Assembly (NCBI GenBank): GCA_021779275.1
Contig: JAJYAX010000077.1
Location: 1-7,232 of the forward strand
Length of the DNA: 7,232 nucleotides
Origin: Deltaproteobacteria bacterium
GTDB taxonomy: Bacteria > Desulfobacterota > Desulfobulbia > Desulfobulbales > Desulfocapsaceae
Reading direction: 5' to 3'
Positions 1 to 6,312 of this stretch are shown piece after piece; positions within the stretch are counted from its first letter, which is position 1, and every line of letters starts with the position of its first letter. The notes below the pieces were generated by a model. The model made no database searches and was not told the DNA's origin. It saw nothing but the letters and a program-made list of their open reading frames with translations. Position numbers and translations under genes: made by a program.

Positions 1-388
1 CGAACAGCGCTATGCCAACCTGGAAGATCCCGGCTATCAATCACTGTTGAATCTGACCGGCGTTGAGGAACCGCTTGCCGATCAGCTGCTGGCCAAGAAC
101 ATCCGGTCGGTAACCGATATGGCCTATGCCAAGATGGAGGACCTGACAATTCTTCGTGCAATTGACGATGCCTTTGCGGTATCACTGATTGAAGAGGCCC
201 GAAGGATTCTTGGAGACGATTATAAGCCGGTTGCCGTGACCGCGGAACCTGCCGGGGGAACTGCGGCAGAATCCGCCGAAGAAGTCGTCGTAGAGACAGC
301 GCCGGACGATGATCAGGAAAAACAGGGCGATGCCGGTGACGAGCACGGGGAGAGGGAAGATAACGAAACGGATGGGGACGAAGGATAA
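1..388 (+). CDS. nusA: Transcription termination/antitermination factor NusA, C-terminal end (5' truncated by window edge)
   Basis: The reading frame is open from base 2 and ends at TAA 386-388, so only the last 128 residues are visible. They contain a helix-hairpin-helix type repeat (LLNLTGVEEPLADQLL, then a KNIRSVTDMAY segment, then LRAIDDAFAVSLIEEARRIL). This matches the C-terminal repeats of NusA, where the family pattern is a GV(D/E)E..A..L segment followed by a short helical hairpin. After the repeat come roughly 50 residues rich in Glu, Asp, Ala and Gly, an acidic disordered tail ending DETDGDEG-like (NETDGDEG). NusA binds RNA polymerase and controls pausing, termination and antitermination. 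The S1 and KH RNA-binding domains would lie upstream of the window. A TTG at 47 is an internal Leu codon, not a start. The call also rests on the ylxR-infB neighbours. The end of the gene overlaps the ylxR start by 17 nt. Confidence 0.9.
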   Translation, partial: EQRYANLEDPGYQSLLNLTGVEEPLADQLLAKNIRSVTDMAYAKMEDLTILRAIDDAFAVSLIEEARRILGDDYKPVAVTAEPAGGTAAESAEEVVVETAPDDDQEKQGDAGDEHGEREDNETDGDEG

Positions 389-596
389 GTATCAAGGTCC
401 TGTCAGGACCTGTAAGCTCTGTGGGTGCAAGGCTCCAAAAGAAGTACTGTGTCGTTTCGTATGGCGTGACCGGAAACCGGTCCTGGATGTCAACAAGCAG
501 ATGGTTGGGCGGGGCGCATATTGCTGTGACCAGGAGACGTGTTTAAACGGGTTTATGGGACGGGAAAAGAAATGGAAAATCGCCTTCAAACTTTAA
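372..596 (+). CDS. ylxR: YlxR family (DUF448) nucleic-acid-binding protein
   Basis: This is a small basic protein of 74 residues from the chosen ATG. It carries the family signature: RTC..CG near residues 12-18, a K..L.RFV segment at 23-30, a short D-containing strand, GRGAY at 46-50, then CCDQETC at 51-57. YlxR proteins bind RNA or DNA and sit between nusA and infB in many bacteria. Proposed roles include a link to RNase P and acting as a nucleoid-type regulator, neither of which the sequence can settle. An upstream in-frame ATG at 309 would add 21 residues encoded inside the NusA acidic tail. I prefer 372 because a purine-rich GGGGAGAGGGAAG (347-359) precedes it and because homology begins just after it. 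It has six cysteines in 74 residues, possibly a metal site. Confidence 0.88.
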   Translation: MGTKDKYQGPVRTCKLCGCKAPKEVLCRFVWRDRKPVLDVNKQMVGRGAYCCDQETCLNGFMGREKKWKIAFKL

Positions 597-681
597 AAAT
601 GGTCTTTAAAATTCTCACGAGATGAACTTCTTGAGAGAGTCGGACGGTTCTGGGTGGATATGACTGTGGAGAAGGATACAC

Positions 682-692
682 GGGAGCAAGGA
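682..692 (+). promoter_or_regulatory. infB ribosome binding site (decides the start)
   Basis: GGGAG at 682-686 lies 6 nt before ATG 693, with AAGGA (688-692) directly against the ATG. The earlier in-frame GTG 654, ATG 660 and GTG 666 lack a comparably good site, and the residues they would add do not resemble the IF2 N-terminus. Confidence 0.6.
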
Positions 693-3443
693 ATGGGCAG
701 GGTAAGGGTTTATGAGTTGGCCAAGGAGGCCGGAATGAGCAGCAAGGCGCTGGCCGCGAAATTGTCGGAGATGGGATTTGATGTAAAGGGGCCCAGCTCG
801 ACGGTCGACGAGGAAGCAGCTGCAAAGATCCGTGCTTCCGTTTTGAAAGGTCCGGAGACCAAGCTTGTAGATAAAAGAATTGCTGCCGCACAGGGACCGA
901 CGGTTATCCGCCGCAGGCCCACGATTATCCGCCGCCGACCGCAGGATGAGCCGGCGGAACCCGAAACACCCGTAGAAGAGGCAAAGAAAATTGTTGTTCC
1001 TCCGGAGGCCCGTATTATTCAGTCCGAAGAGAAAACCGAATCGGTCTTCGCCGCCGGGTCTGTGAAGACTGTGGATGTTGAACCCGAACCGGCACAACCG
1101 GTGATGGAAGAATCGGCACCAGTCTCCTCAAGTAGCACCGAGGATGGGGAAGAATTGACCGGGGAGAAAGAGGCGCGCCTTGGAGAGGCCGCCCCCGGCG
1201 AGCCCCAACGGTCCAAAGAGAGGACGGAGCGATTTAAGCCTGCCTTGAAGGGACCGGCGGCGGTCAGGAAGGCCAAATCCGACCCCTCGCGGAAAGGATT
1301 GGCCCGGGTTGTCGGCAGTATTGAGATGCCTGTCGCGGAAGAGCCGAAGGCGCCCGTACAGCGCCCCCCGCGAAAGAAAGGGGTGAAACCGTATGAGGCT
1401 CCTCAAGCCGGCCCGACGGTTCCGGCTGTAGATTCCGGAATCGACGAGAACGGCAGAGCAAAGAAGAAAGGCAAACGGGAGGTCTTGATCCCTGACGTTG
1501 AACAGGATAAAGAGAAGGGGTGGAAGCCTGGGAAATTAGTCAAAAAGGGAAAGAAAAACGTCAAGTTTACCCATTTCAATGAGGAGTATCAACGGGGCTC
1601 CGGCAAGCGTGGAAAGAGAGGCGGCAGAGGCAGGGAAAAACAGATAGCCCAGTCCACCATGGAAATGAAGGCCATCAAAAAACGGATCAAGGTCTATGAT
1701 ACCATAACCGTTGGAGATCTGGCGGCCCGGATGAAGGTGAAGGCCAGCGAGGTTATTGCAAAGCTCATGAGCTTGGGTGTCATGGCCACCATGAATCAGG
1801 CCGTCGATGTCGAGACCTCCATGCTTATCGCAACCGATTTTGGCTACGAGGTCGAGCAGGGCATGACCGAAGAGATCGGCATCCAGCTGCTGGAAGAAAA
1901 AGAAGAGGGTGGCGATGTCAAACAGCGCTCTCCCGTTGTGACGGTCATGGGGCATGTTGATCATGGCAAGACCTCCATTCTCGATGCGATCAGGAAGACG
2001 GACGTGGCCATGGGAGAGGCCGGAGGGATTACCCAGCATATCGGCGCCTACCATGTTCGTTCCAGCGCCGGAGACGTCACCTTCATTGATACACCGGGCC
2101 ATGCAGCCTTCACCGAGATGCGGTCGCGCGGCGCCCAGGTCACGGATCTGGTAATCCTGGTTGTCGCCGCCGATGACGGGGTTATGGATCAGACCCGGGA
2201 GGCCATTCATCATGCGCAGGCGGCCTCGGTGCCGATTCTGGTGGCCGTGAATAAGATAGATAAAGAAAATGCTGATCTGGACCGCGTCAAAAGAGAGCTG
2301 GCCGAGTTTGGTCTCAACCCTGAAGAGTGGGGCGGCCAGACCATCTATTGTCAGGTTTCCGCCAAGAAGAATATCGGGATTGATAATCTGATGGAAAACA
2401 TCCAGTTGATGGCGGAGATGCTGGAGTTGAAGGCTGATGTCAACCGGAAGGCCAAAGGGCGGGTCATTGAGGCCCAGCTGGATAAGGGCAGGGGGCCCGT
2501 GGCCACTGTGCTGGTTCAGGAGGGCACGCTCAGACCCGGCAATTTCTTTGTTGTCGGCCAGTACAGCGGCAAGGTCCGCTCCATGCTGGATGATAAGGGC
2601 AGACCGATCAAAGAGGCCGGGCCCTCCATTCCCGTAGAGGTCCAGGGTCTGTCCGGCGTTCCGTCGGCAGGCGACGAGTTCATCGTGGTCACGGATGAAA
2701 AGATGGCGCGCAGCGTCAGTCACTCACGGTCGCTACGAGCCCGGGAGACCGAGCTGGGCGCAAGTTCGAAGATCTCGCTGGACAAGCTCTTTGAACAGAT
2801 GAGCCTAGGCGATGTCAAGGAGTTGCGGGTCGTTCTCCGCGCCGACGTGCAGGGGACGCTGGAGGCCTTTGCCAAGGCGGCCGAGGAGCTTTCCACCGAC
2901 CAGATTAGAGTTCGGGTCCTCCATGAAGGGACCGGGACGATTACCGAGTCGGATATCCTTCTCGCCTCCGCATCGGAGGCGATCATCATCGGCTTCAATG
3001 TCCGTCCGTCAGCCAAGGTCAAGGAGCTGGCCGTCAAGGAAAATGTCGATGTCCGCGCCTATGATGTCATCTACAACGCCCTGGATGATATCCGGAAGGC
3101 CATGGTCGGCATGCTTGATCCAACCTTTAAAGAGGATGTGATCGGCAGCGCCGAGGTCCGGGAGATTTTCCATGCCCCGAAGATTGGGACAATTGCCGGA
3201 TGTTCCGTCTCCGACGGCAAGATTCAGCGCAATGCCGGTATCCGGGTCCTCCGTGACGGTGTTGTCATTTACAGCGGTAAGATCAGTTCGCTGAGGCGGT
3301 TTAAGGACGATGTTAAAGAGGTGGCCTCAGGATATGAATGCGGCATAAGTATTGAGAATTATAATGATATTAAAGTTGGCGATTCCCTTGAAGCATTCGT
3401 TATGCTGCAGGTGGAGGCCACCTTGTCGGGTGATAAAAAGTAG
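693..3443 (+). CDS. infB: Translation initiation factor IF-2
   Basis: This is a 916-residue GTPase that brings fMet-tRNA to the 30S subunit and promotes 50S joining. In order it has a first IF2_N module (residues 1-50, starting [18 protein letters not shown]), a roughly 270-residue charged Pro/Glu/Lys linker, and a second IF2_N module (about 328-388). The G domain follows with G1 GHVDHGKT (420-427), G2 GGITQHIGA (from 444, Thr447), G3 DTPGH (466-470), G4 NKID (520-523) and G5 SAK (556-558). Then come the beta-barrel domain II, domain III ([16 protein letters not shown]) and the fMet-tRNA-binding C domain with GYECGI (880-885). The frame stays open upstream to GTG 654 and ATG 660. I chose ATG 693 because GGGAG (682-686) precedes it at 6 nt and because the family N-terminus begins there. 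The length is typical for an IF2 with a long linker. rbfA begins 2 nt after the TAG. Confidence 0.97.
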   Translation: MGRVRVYELAKEAGMSSKALAAKLSEMGFDVKGPSSTVDEEAAAKIRASVLKGPETKLVDKRIAAAQGPTVIRRRPTIIRRRPQDEPAEPETPVEEAKKIVVPPEARIIQSEEKTESVFAAGSVKTVDVEPEPAQPVMEESAPVSSSSTEDGEELTGEKEARLGEAAPGEPQRSKERTERFKPALKGPAAVRKAKSDPSRKGLARVVGSIEMPVAEEPKAPVQRPPRKKGVKPYEAPQAGPTVPAVDSGIDENGRAKKKGKREVLIPDVEQDKEKGWKPGKLVKKGKKNVKFTHFNEEYQRGSGKRGKRGGRGREKQIAQSTMEMKAIKKRIKVYDTITVGDLAARMKVKASEVIAKLMSLGVMATMNQAVDVETSMLIATDFGYEVEQGMTEEIGIQLLEEKEEGGDVKQRSPVVTVMGHVDHGKTSILDAIRKTDVAMGEAGGITQHIGAYHVRSSAGDVTFIDTPGHAAFTEMRSRGAQVTDLVILVVAADDGVMDQTREAIHHAQAASVPILVAVNKIDKENADLDRVKRELAEFGLNPEEWGGQTIYCQVSAKKNIGIDNLMENIQLMAEMLELKADVNRKAKGRVIEAQLDKGRGPVATVLVQEGTLRPGNFFVVGQYSGKVRSMLDDKGRPIKEAGPSIPVEVQGLSGVPSAGDEFIVVTDEKMARSVSHSRSLRARETELGASSKISLDKLFEQMSLGDVKELRVVLRADVQGTLEAFAKAAEELSTDQIRVRVLHEGTGTITESDILLASASEAIIIGFNVRPSAKVKELAVKENVDVRAYDVIYNALDDIRKAMVGMLDPTFKEDVIGSAEVREIFHAPKIGTIAGCSVSDGKIQRNAGIRVLRDGVVIYSGKISSLRRFKDDVKEVASGYECGISIENYNDIKVGDSLEAFVMLQVEATLSGDKK
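900..941 (+). repeat. Tandem 21-bp repeat in infB encoding T-x-I-R-R-R-P twice
   Basis: Two adjacent 21-base units (900-920 and 921-941) encode TVIRRRP and TIIRRRP, IF2 residues 70-76 and 77-83. They differ at a few bases, mainly the second-residue codon, the third Arg codon and the Pro codon. Basic IRRR motifs in this linker position are familiar from IF2 of Deltaproteobacteria (recalled, not searched). The repeat is in frame and probably arose by local duplication within a low-complexity linker. Confidence 0.7.
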
Positions 3444-3445
3444 CC

Positions 3446-3865
3446 ATGGCACATTGGGATCCCAAGGGGACACTGGACTCCATAGGGCTTGGGAAAAGTG
3501 AACAGAAACGTTCGACCCGGGTCGCGGATGCAATCAGGAACGAACTCGCCATCCTTCTCTTGAACACGGTGCGGGATCCGAAGATCAGCGGTGTGACGAT
3601 TACCAGGGCTGAGGTCAGCGATGATTTGAAATATGCCAGGATATTTTTCACGGTTTTCGGAGAGGAGAAGAGCATCAAGGAGGCTGAAAAGGGACTCCAG
3701 CGGGCCAGGGGGTTCATGAGAAGTCATCTGGCCAAGACCTTGAATATGCGGTACACTCCCGACTTGCAGTTCCGGTACGATTTGACCGCCGAAAAAGTGA
3801 AAGAAATTGAGACGCTTTTTCAGGAAATCGCCGGCGAAAAGGACAACAATGAGAACAATTCCTAA
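3446..3865 (+). CDS. rbfA: 30S ribosome-binding factor RbfA
   Basis: This 139-residue single-domain KH-like protein assists late maturation of the 30S subunit, near the 5' end of 16S rRNA. The family core is clear: [16 protein letters not shown] (23-38), then [29 protein letters not shown] (44-72, read as the DP(R/K)..VT.T.V..S.DL..A pattern). A further helix follows, and then the R(Y)TPDLQFRYD segment near the C-terminus. ATG 3446 sits 2 nt after the infB stop, so translation is probably coupled. The only Shine-Dalgarno-like sequence is a modest GGGTGAT (3428-3434) inside the infB end. About 17-20 residues precede the usual RbfA start region, and I see no good later start codon that would remove them. 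The 3' end overlaps the DHH gene by 17 nt. Confidence 0.94.
   Translation: MAHWDPKGTLDSIGLGKSEQKRSTRVADAIRNELAILLLNTVRDPKISGVTITRAEVSDDLKYARIFFTVFGEEKSIKEAEKGLQRARGFMRSHLAKTLNMRYTPDLQFRYDLTAEKVKEIETLFQEIAGEKDNNENNS
3837..3843 (+). promoter_or_regulatory. Ribosome binding site of the DHH phosphoesterase gene
   Basis: AAAAGGA within the rbfA 3' end lies 5 nt before ATG 3849. It favours that start over the in-frame TTG at 3807, which would add 14 basic residues not typical of the family and has no comparable site. Confidence 0.65.
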
Positions 3866-4841
3866 GGATCTCACGGCAACAATCCGTGATGTCGGCGCTT
3901 TTGTCGTTCTGACCCACATTCATCCCGACGGAGATGCCCTTGGATCCTTGCTGGCATTTGCCGAGATCATGGAGACGCTGGGCAAACGCGTCTTCTGCTA
4001 TCTGGAAGAGCCGGTTACCAGCCTGTACGACTTCCTGCCGGATTCTATGAGGATACATACCGATCTTGCCGATCTTCTGAGGTTTATTGAAGAGGCGGAC
4101 GGACAGGTCGCCGCCATATCTCTTGATTGCGGAGATTGTGATCGTATGGGAGAAAACCAGGAGGAACTCCTGAAAATTCACCCATTTCTCGCTATCGATC
4201 ATCACAGGGCGCATAGGCAGTATGGTGATTTGAGATGGATCGACCCGGACTGCTCTTCCACCGGTGAGATGGTCTATGAGCTGGCTCAGGTCCTTGGAGC
4301 CGATATCTCCGCGACATGCGCTTTCAACCTCTATGTGGCTATTTCCACCGACACGGGTTCCTTCCGGTATGAATCGACCACATCGAGAACCCTGATGATT
4401 GCGGCGGACTTGGTGGCTCGGGGGGTGCGGCCGGATGAGGTGGCAAGTCATCTCCACGAGAATTTCACCCTGCAGCGGTTGAAATTGATGGAACTGGTCC
4501 TCTCCACGCTGAAGCTCCATGAATCCGGTCAATTGGCCTTTATCCAAGTGACCAGGGACATGTTTGAGAGGAGCGGGGCTAATTTTCAGGACGTGGAGGG
4601 CTTTATTGATTATCCCCGGTCATTACGCTCGGTGAAGGTGGCTGCTTTCATGAAGGAAGGGAAGGATGGTCAGATATCCGTGAGCCTGCGGGCGAAGGGG
4701 GAGTGCGATGTGGCTGAAGTCGCCCAATCCTTCGGCGGTGGGGGACATCGCAATGCGGCGGGTTTCCGTTTTGTCGGCAAGACGGTCGATGAGGCTCAGG
4801 CTGAAGTCCTTGCCGCTTTGATAAAAGCCCTGAAGAATTGA
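3849..4841 (+). CDS. nrnA: DHH/DHHA1 phosphoesterase, NrnA-type (oligoribonuclease and possible pAp phosphatase)
   Basis: This 330-residue protein has all the hallmarks of the NrnA/RecJ-like phosphoesterase family. Motif I is [12 protein letters not shown] (residues 22-33, metal ligands His23, Asp27 and Asp29). Motif II is LDCGD (Asp93, Asp96). Motif III is DHH (117-119), followed by YGD. Motif IV is TDTGSFRY with Asp168. The C-terminal DHHA1 domain carries the substrate-binding GGGGH (296-300). Together these bind two metal ions, typically manganese. NrnA enzymes degrade 2-5 nt RNAs and in some species dephosphorylate 3'-phosphoadenosine 5'-phosphate, so the exact substrate here is inferred. 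The length suits NrnA and is far too short for full RecJ. A DHH gene between rbfA and truB is common, and pnp nearby fits a role in clearing RNA decay products. The start overlaps rbfA by 17 nt. Confidence 0.9.
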   Translation: MRTIPKDLTATIRDVGAFVVLTHIHPDGDALGSLLAFAEIMETLGKRVFCYLEEPVTSLYDFLPDSMRIHTDLADLLRFIEEADGQVAAISLDCGDCDRMGENQEELLKIHPFLAIDHHRAHRQYGDLRWIDPDCSSTGEMVYELAQVLGADISATCAFNLYVAISTDTGSFRYESTTSRTLMIAADLVARGVRPDEVASHLHENFTLQRLKLMELVLSTLKLHESGQLAFIQVTRDMFERSGANFQDVEGFIDYPRSLRSVKVAAFMKEGKDGQISVSLRAKGECDVAEVAQSFGGGGHRNAAGFRFVGKTVDEAQAEVLAALIKALKN

Positions 4842-4865
4842 TGGCTATGGTGATCCGGAGGGAAG

Positions 4866-5597
4866 ATGCCTGATCCCGGGGTCTTCCTGATCGATAAGCC
4901 GGAGGGACCGACTTCTTTTCAGATGGTACGCCATGTGCGTCGCCTGCTGGGGATCAAAAAGGTGGGACATGCCGGGACCCTGGATCCGTTTGCCAGTGGT
5001 TTGTTGGTTGTCTGCGCCGGCAGACCTGCAACCAGGCTTATTTCCGCCATTATGGATGGAGATAAGGAATATCTGGCTACCCTGCGTCTTGGCGTGGAGA
5101 CGGAGACCCAGGATCCGGAGGGATTGGTCACTGCCCGAACGCCCTTAGGCCGGCTCAGCCGGGAACAGATAGAGGAGTGTCTCCGGAGATTCCGAGGCGA
5201 GCAGGAGCAGGTGCCGCCGAAATATTCGGCATTGAAGTATCAAGGGAAACCCTTGTACTATTATGCCCGGAAGGGGATTGAGGTTATCAAGGAATCACGG
5301 CGGATTGTTATCAGGACGCTTGTCCGGACTGACGATGACCATGATCTTGAAGGCGACGAAGCGGATCTCTCTGTACGGGTGGTCTGCAGCAAGGGGACCT
5401 ATATCCGCACGCTGGCTGCCGACATAGGCAGGGTCCTTGGTTGCGGCGCCTATCTGACGCAGCTGCGGAGGACAAGGAGCGGGAGTTTTTCCATTGAAGA
5501 CAGCTTTCCGGGCCGGGATTTTGGTCTTCCGGATGCCCATGACCGGTTATCGGCCGGCGGGATATCTGTTGACGATGTGTCTAAATTGTTGCAATAA
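4866..5597 (+). CDS. truB: tRNA pseudouridine(55) synthase TruB (short form)
   Basis: TruB converts U55 in the T-loop of tRNAs to pseudouridine. Visible motifs are FLIDKPEGPTSF (7-18), GHAGTLDPFASGLL (34-47) with catalytic Asp40, the KEYLATLRLG strand with Tyr69, PPKYSALK (117-124), LYYYARKG (130-137) and KGTYIRTLAADIG (176-188). LRRTRSGSFSI (200-210) closes the catalytic fold. The protein ends at residue 243, whereas well-known TruB proteins of about 300 residues carry a C-terminal PUA-like domain. Only about 33 residues follow the catalytic core, so that domain appears absent. The start is ATG 4866 with GGAGG (4857-4861) 4 nt before it. The gene begins 24 nt after the DHH gene, consistent with one operon. 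The nearby AT-rich sequence after the stop does not look like a frameshifted continuation. Confidence 0.95.
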   Translation: MPDPGVFLIDKPEGPTSFQMVRHVRRLLGIKKVGHAGTLDPFASGLLVVCAGRPATRLISAIMDGDKEYLATLRLGVETETQDPEGLVTARTPLGRLSREQIEECLRRFRGEQEQVPPKYSALKYQGKPLYYYARKGIEVIKESRRIVIRTLVRTDDDHDLEGDEADLSVRVVCSKGTYIRTLAADIGRVLGCGAYLTQLRRTRSGSFSIEDSFPGRDFGLPDAHDRLSAGGISVDDVSKLLQ

Positions 5598-5668
5598 TCG
5601 TCTATACTGGCTAGTGTAGGAGACGGAGTGAAGTTTGTTGGGTTTATAAGAATGCTTGTTGAGGATTT

Positions 5669-5688
5669 AAAAATCAGTAAAAATCAGT
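5669..5688 (+). repeat. Perfect tandem direct repeat, 2 x 10 bp (AAAAATCAGT)
   Basis: The unit AAAAATCAGT occupies 5669-5678 and again 5679-5688 with no mismatch. A 10-bp period puts both copies on one face of the helix, which would suit a protein site or a bent upstream element. TTGTTG at 5656-5661 followed after 16 nt by TAAAAA (5678-5683) is a weak promoter-like pair overlapping it. Function is unknown. Confidence 0.6.
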
Positions 5689-5743
5689 ACTTGTCGTCTT
5701 TAAGCTCTACGGATAGGCGTAAACGGACTTTTTCTCAACGATG

Positions 5744-5762
5744 CGCTGGGGAAAAGCCGGCG
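5744..5762 (+). promoter_or_regulatory. GC-rich hairpin in rpsO leader, candidate S15 autoregulatory element
   Basis: CGCTGG (5744-5749) pairs with CCGGCG (5757-5762) in a 6-bp stem with one U-G wobble (U5747-G5759) flanked by G-C pairs, and a purine-rich 7-nt loop. S15 represses its own mRNA in several bacteria by binding leader RNA, and a G-U/G-C step is one of its known recognition features. The location, 70 nt before the start, is suitable. The role is inference only. Confidence 0.3.
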
Positions 5763-5819
5763 GTGTTGTATTGAAATTGAATGTAATCAAAGAAAGAAAT
5801 GTTGTTCTCAGGCAACTTC

Positions 5820-5825
5820 AGGAGG
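5820..5825 (+). promoter_or_regulatory. rpsO ribosome binding site (decides the GTG start)
   Basis: A consensus AGGAGG lies 6 nt before GTG 5832. It settles the start on GTG, giving the standard 89-residue S15, rather than the in-frame ATG at 5799, which would add 11 non-homologous residues and lies upstream of this site. Confidence 0.85.
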
Positions 5826-5831
5826 TTTGTT

Positions 5832-6101
5832 GTGGCACAATCAGCAGTGAAAAAAAACGAAATTATTGAAAAGTTCAAAATTCATGCCTCTGATACCGGT
5901 TCGTCGACAGTACAGATTGCCCTTCTTACAGATCGTATCCAGTATCTCACCGAACATTTCAAGACCCATGTGAAGGATCATCATTCACGGCAGGGCCTGT
6001 TGAAGCTTGTTGGTCAGAGAAGGAGCCTTCTCGACTATCTGAAAAAAAAGGATGTCAACAAGTACAGGACCCTCATTCAGGACCTCGGTATCCGTAAATA
6101 G
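5832..6101 (+). CDS. rpsO: 30S ribosomal protein S15
   Basis: At 89 residues this has the standard S15 length. S15 is a primary 16S rRNA-binding protein at the three-way junction of the central domain. It nucleates platform assembly and contributes to a bridge with the 50S subunit. Conserved rRNA-contact residues are all present: DTGS (21-24), His42, Asp49 with the following HHSR (50-53), QRR (62-64) and LLDYLKKKD (66-74). The C-terminus is LIQDLGIRK. The start is GTG, set by a consensus Shine-Dalgarno. The gene is separated from truB by 234 nt and from pnp by 211 nt. The rpsO-pnp pairing is classic, known from E. coli and many other bacteria. Its long leader suggests its own promoter and possibly S15 autorepression. 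Confidence 0.97.
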   Translation: MAQSAVKKNEIIEKFKIHASDTGSSTVQIALLTDRIQYLTEHFKTHVKDHHSRQGLLKLVGQRRSLLDYLKKKDVNKYRTLIQDLGIRK

Positions 6102-6312
6102 AGTCTGTCTCAGGGGAATGTAATTCTCGCCTGGTGTTGTGTTTACGTACGTGCCATTTCTCAAGACGGACTCTTCCGGTGACTTCCGGAAGGGTCCGTT
6201 GTATTGAGCCTTCTCGCATTCCGAAAAAAAAAGAGCATACGGGGCTGGTGGATAATCCAGTCATACTTAATGGCGCTGGGCATTTCCCTGATGCATAAAC
6301 TCTGGAGGATAT
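6102..6312 (+). other. rpsO-pnp intergenic region and pnp leader
   Basis: This 211-nt stretch has no credible gene on either strand. It contains an ACGTACGT palindrome (6145-6152), a long hairpin (6165-6200), a run of nine A (6224-6232) and two weak small hairpins nearer pnp (CTGG/CCAG at 6245-6260; GCAT/ATGC at 6280-6294). No strong promoter was seen, so pnp may depend largely on readthrough from rpsO. Confidence 0.6.
6165..6200 (+). promoter_or_regulatory. 15-bp hairpin in the rpsO-pnp gap: candidate RNase III processing site or partial terminator
   Basis: Bases 6165-6179 pair with 6186-6200 across a 6-nt loop (TGACTT). All 15 positions pair, two of them as G-U wobbles (6172-6193 and 6165-6200). 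Inside it, CTTCCGG occurs twice in direct orientation (6173-6179 and 6183-6189), and CTTCCGGAAG (6183-6192) is a perfect palindrome. Beyond the stem, TCAA (6161-6164) and TTGA (6204-6207) could extend it. Downstream bases (TTGTATTG) are only modestly T-rich, so it is at best an inefficient intrinsic terminator. In E. coli a pnp leader hairpin cut by RNase III mediates PNPase autoregulation, and this one is placed similarly. Confidence 0.6.

Larger units (their letters stand above)
5598..5831 (+). other. AT-rich intergenic region between truB and rpsO (probable promoter and leader of rpsO)
   Basis: This 234-nt gap has no convincing gene. It is visibly richer in A and T than its flanks. It holds -10-like hexamers (TATACT 5603-5608; TATAAG 5645-5650), each without a good -35, a 10-bp tandem repeat, a GC-rich hairpin and a strong Shine-Dalgarno. 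A promoter for rpsO is plausible here, but no single pair of boxes is strong enough to call. I see no clear rho-independent terminator after truB. Confidence 0.5.

Noticed and set aside
597..692. Possible promoter or leader structure in the ylxR-infB gap
   Set aside because: Only a 5-bp TCTCA/TGAGA pairing and two CTTTAAAA copies were seen, which is too little in 96 nt of AT-leaning spacer.
1536..2723. 395-codon open frame on the minus strand opposite infB
   Set aside because: It lies wholly antisense to the IF2 second IF2_N and G domains, whose motifs are unmistakable. Its translation is His/Asp/Leu-rich, as expected from the complement of GC-rich codons, and resembles no family I know.
1659..3443. 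Internal infB start at ATG 1659 giving a shorter IF2 isoform
   Set aside because: E. coli makes such isoforms, but here the nearest purine-rich stretch is too far upstream of the ATG to act as a convincing ribosome binding site.
3359..3919. 186-codon minus-strand frame across the infB-rbfA-DHH junctions
   Set aside because: It crosses three real genes on the opposite strand and shows no family features.
3714..4547. 277-codon open frame on the minus strand opposite rbfA and the DHH gene
   Set aside because: It spans two well-supported genes and has no recognisable motif, so it is a complement artefact.
5799..5831. ATG 5799 as the rpsO start
   Set aside because: The 11 extra residues do not match S15, and the consensus AGGAGG lies downstream of this ATG, directly serving GTG 5832.
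6224..6232. Run of nine A, which could be the T-tract of a minus-strand terminator
   Set aside because: No stable hairpin precedes it on the minus strand, and there is no minus-strand gene to terminate.
6073..6264. 63-codon minus-strand frame covering most of the rpsO-pnp gap
   Set aside because: It runs through the hairpin and the A9 tract and overlaps the rpsO end; no family features were seen.
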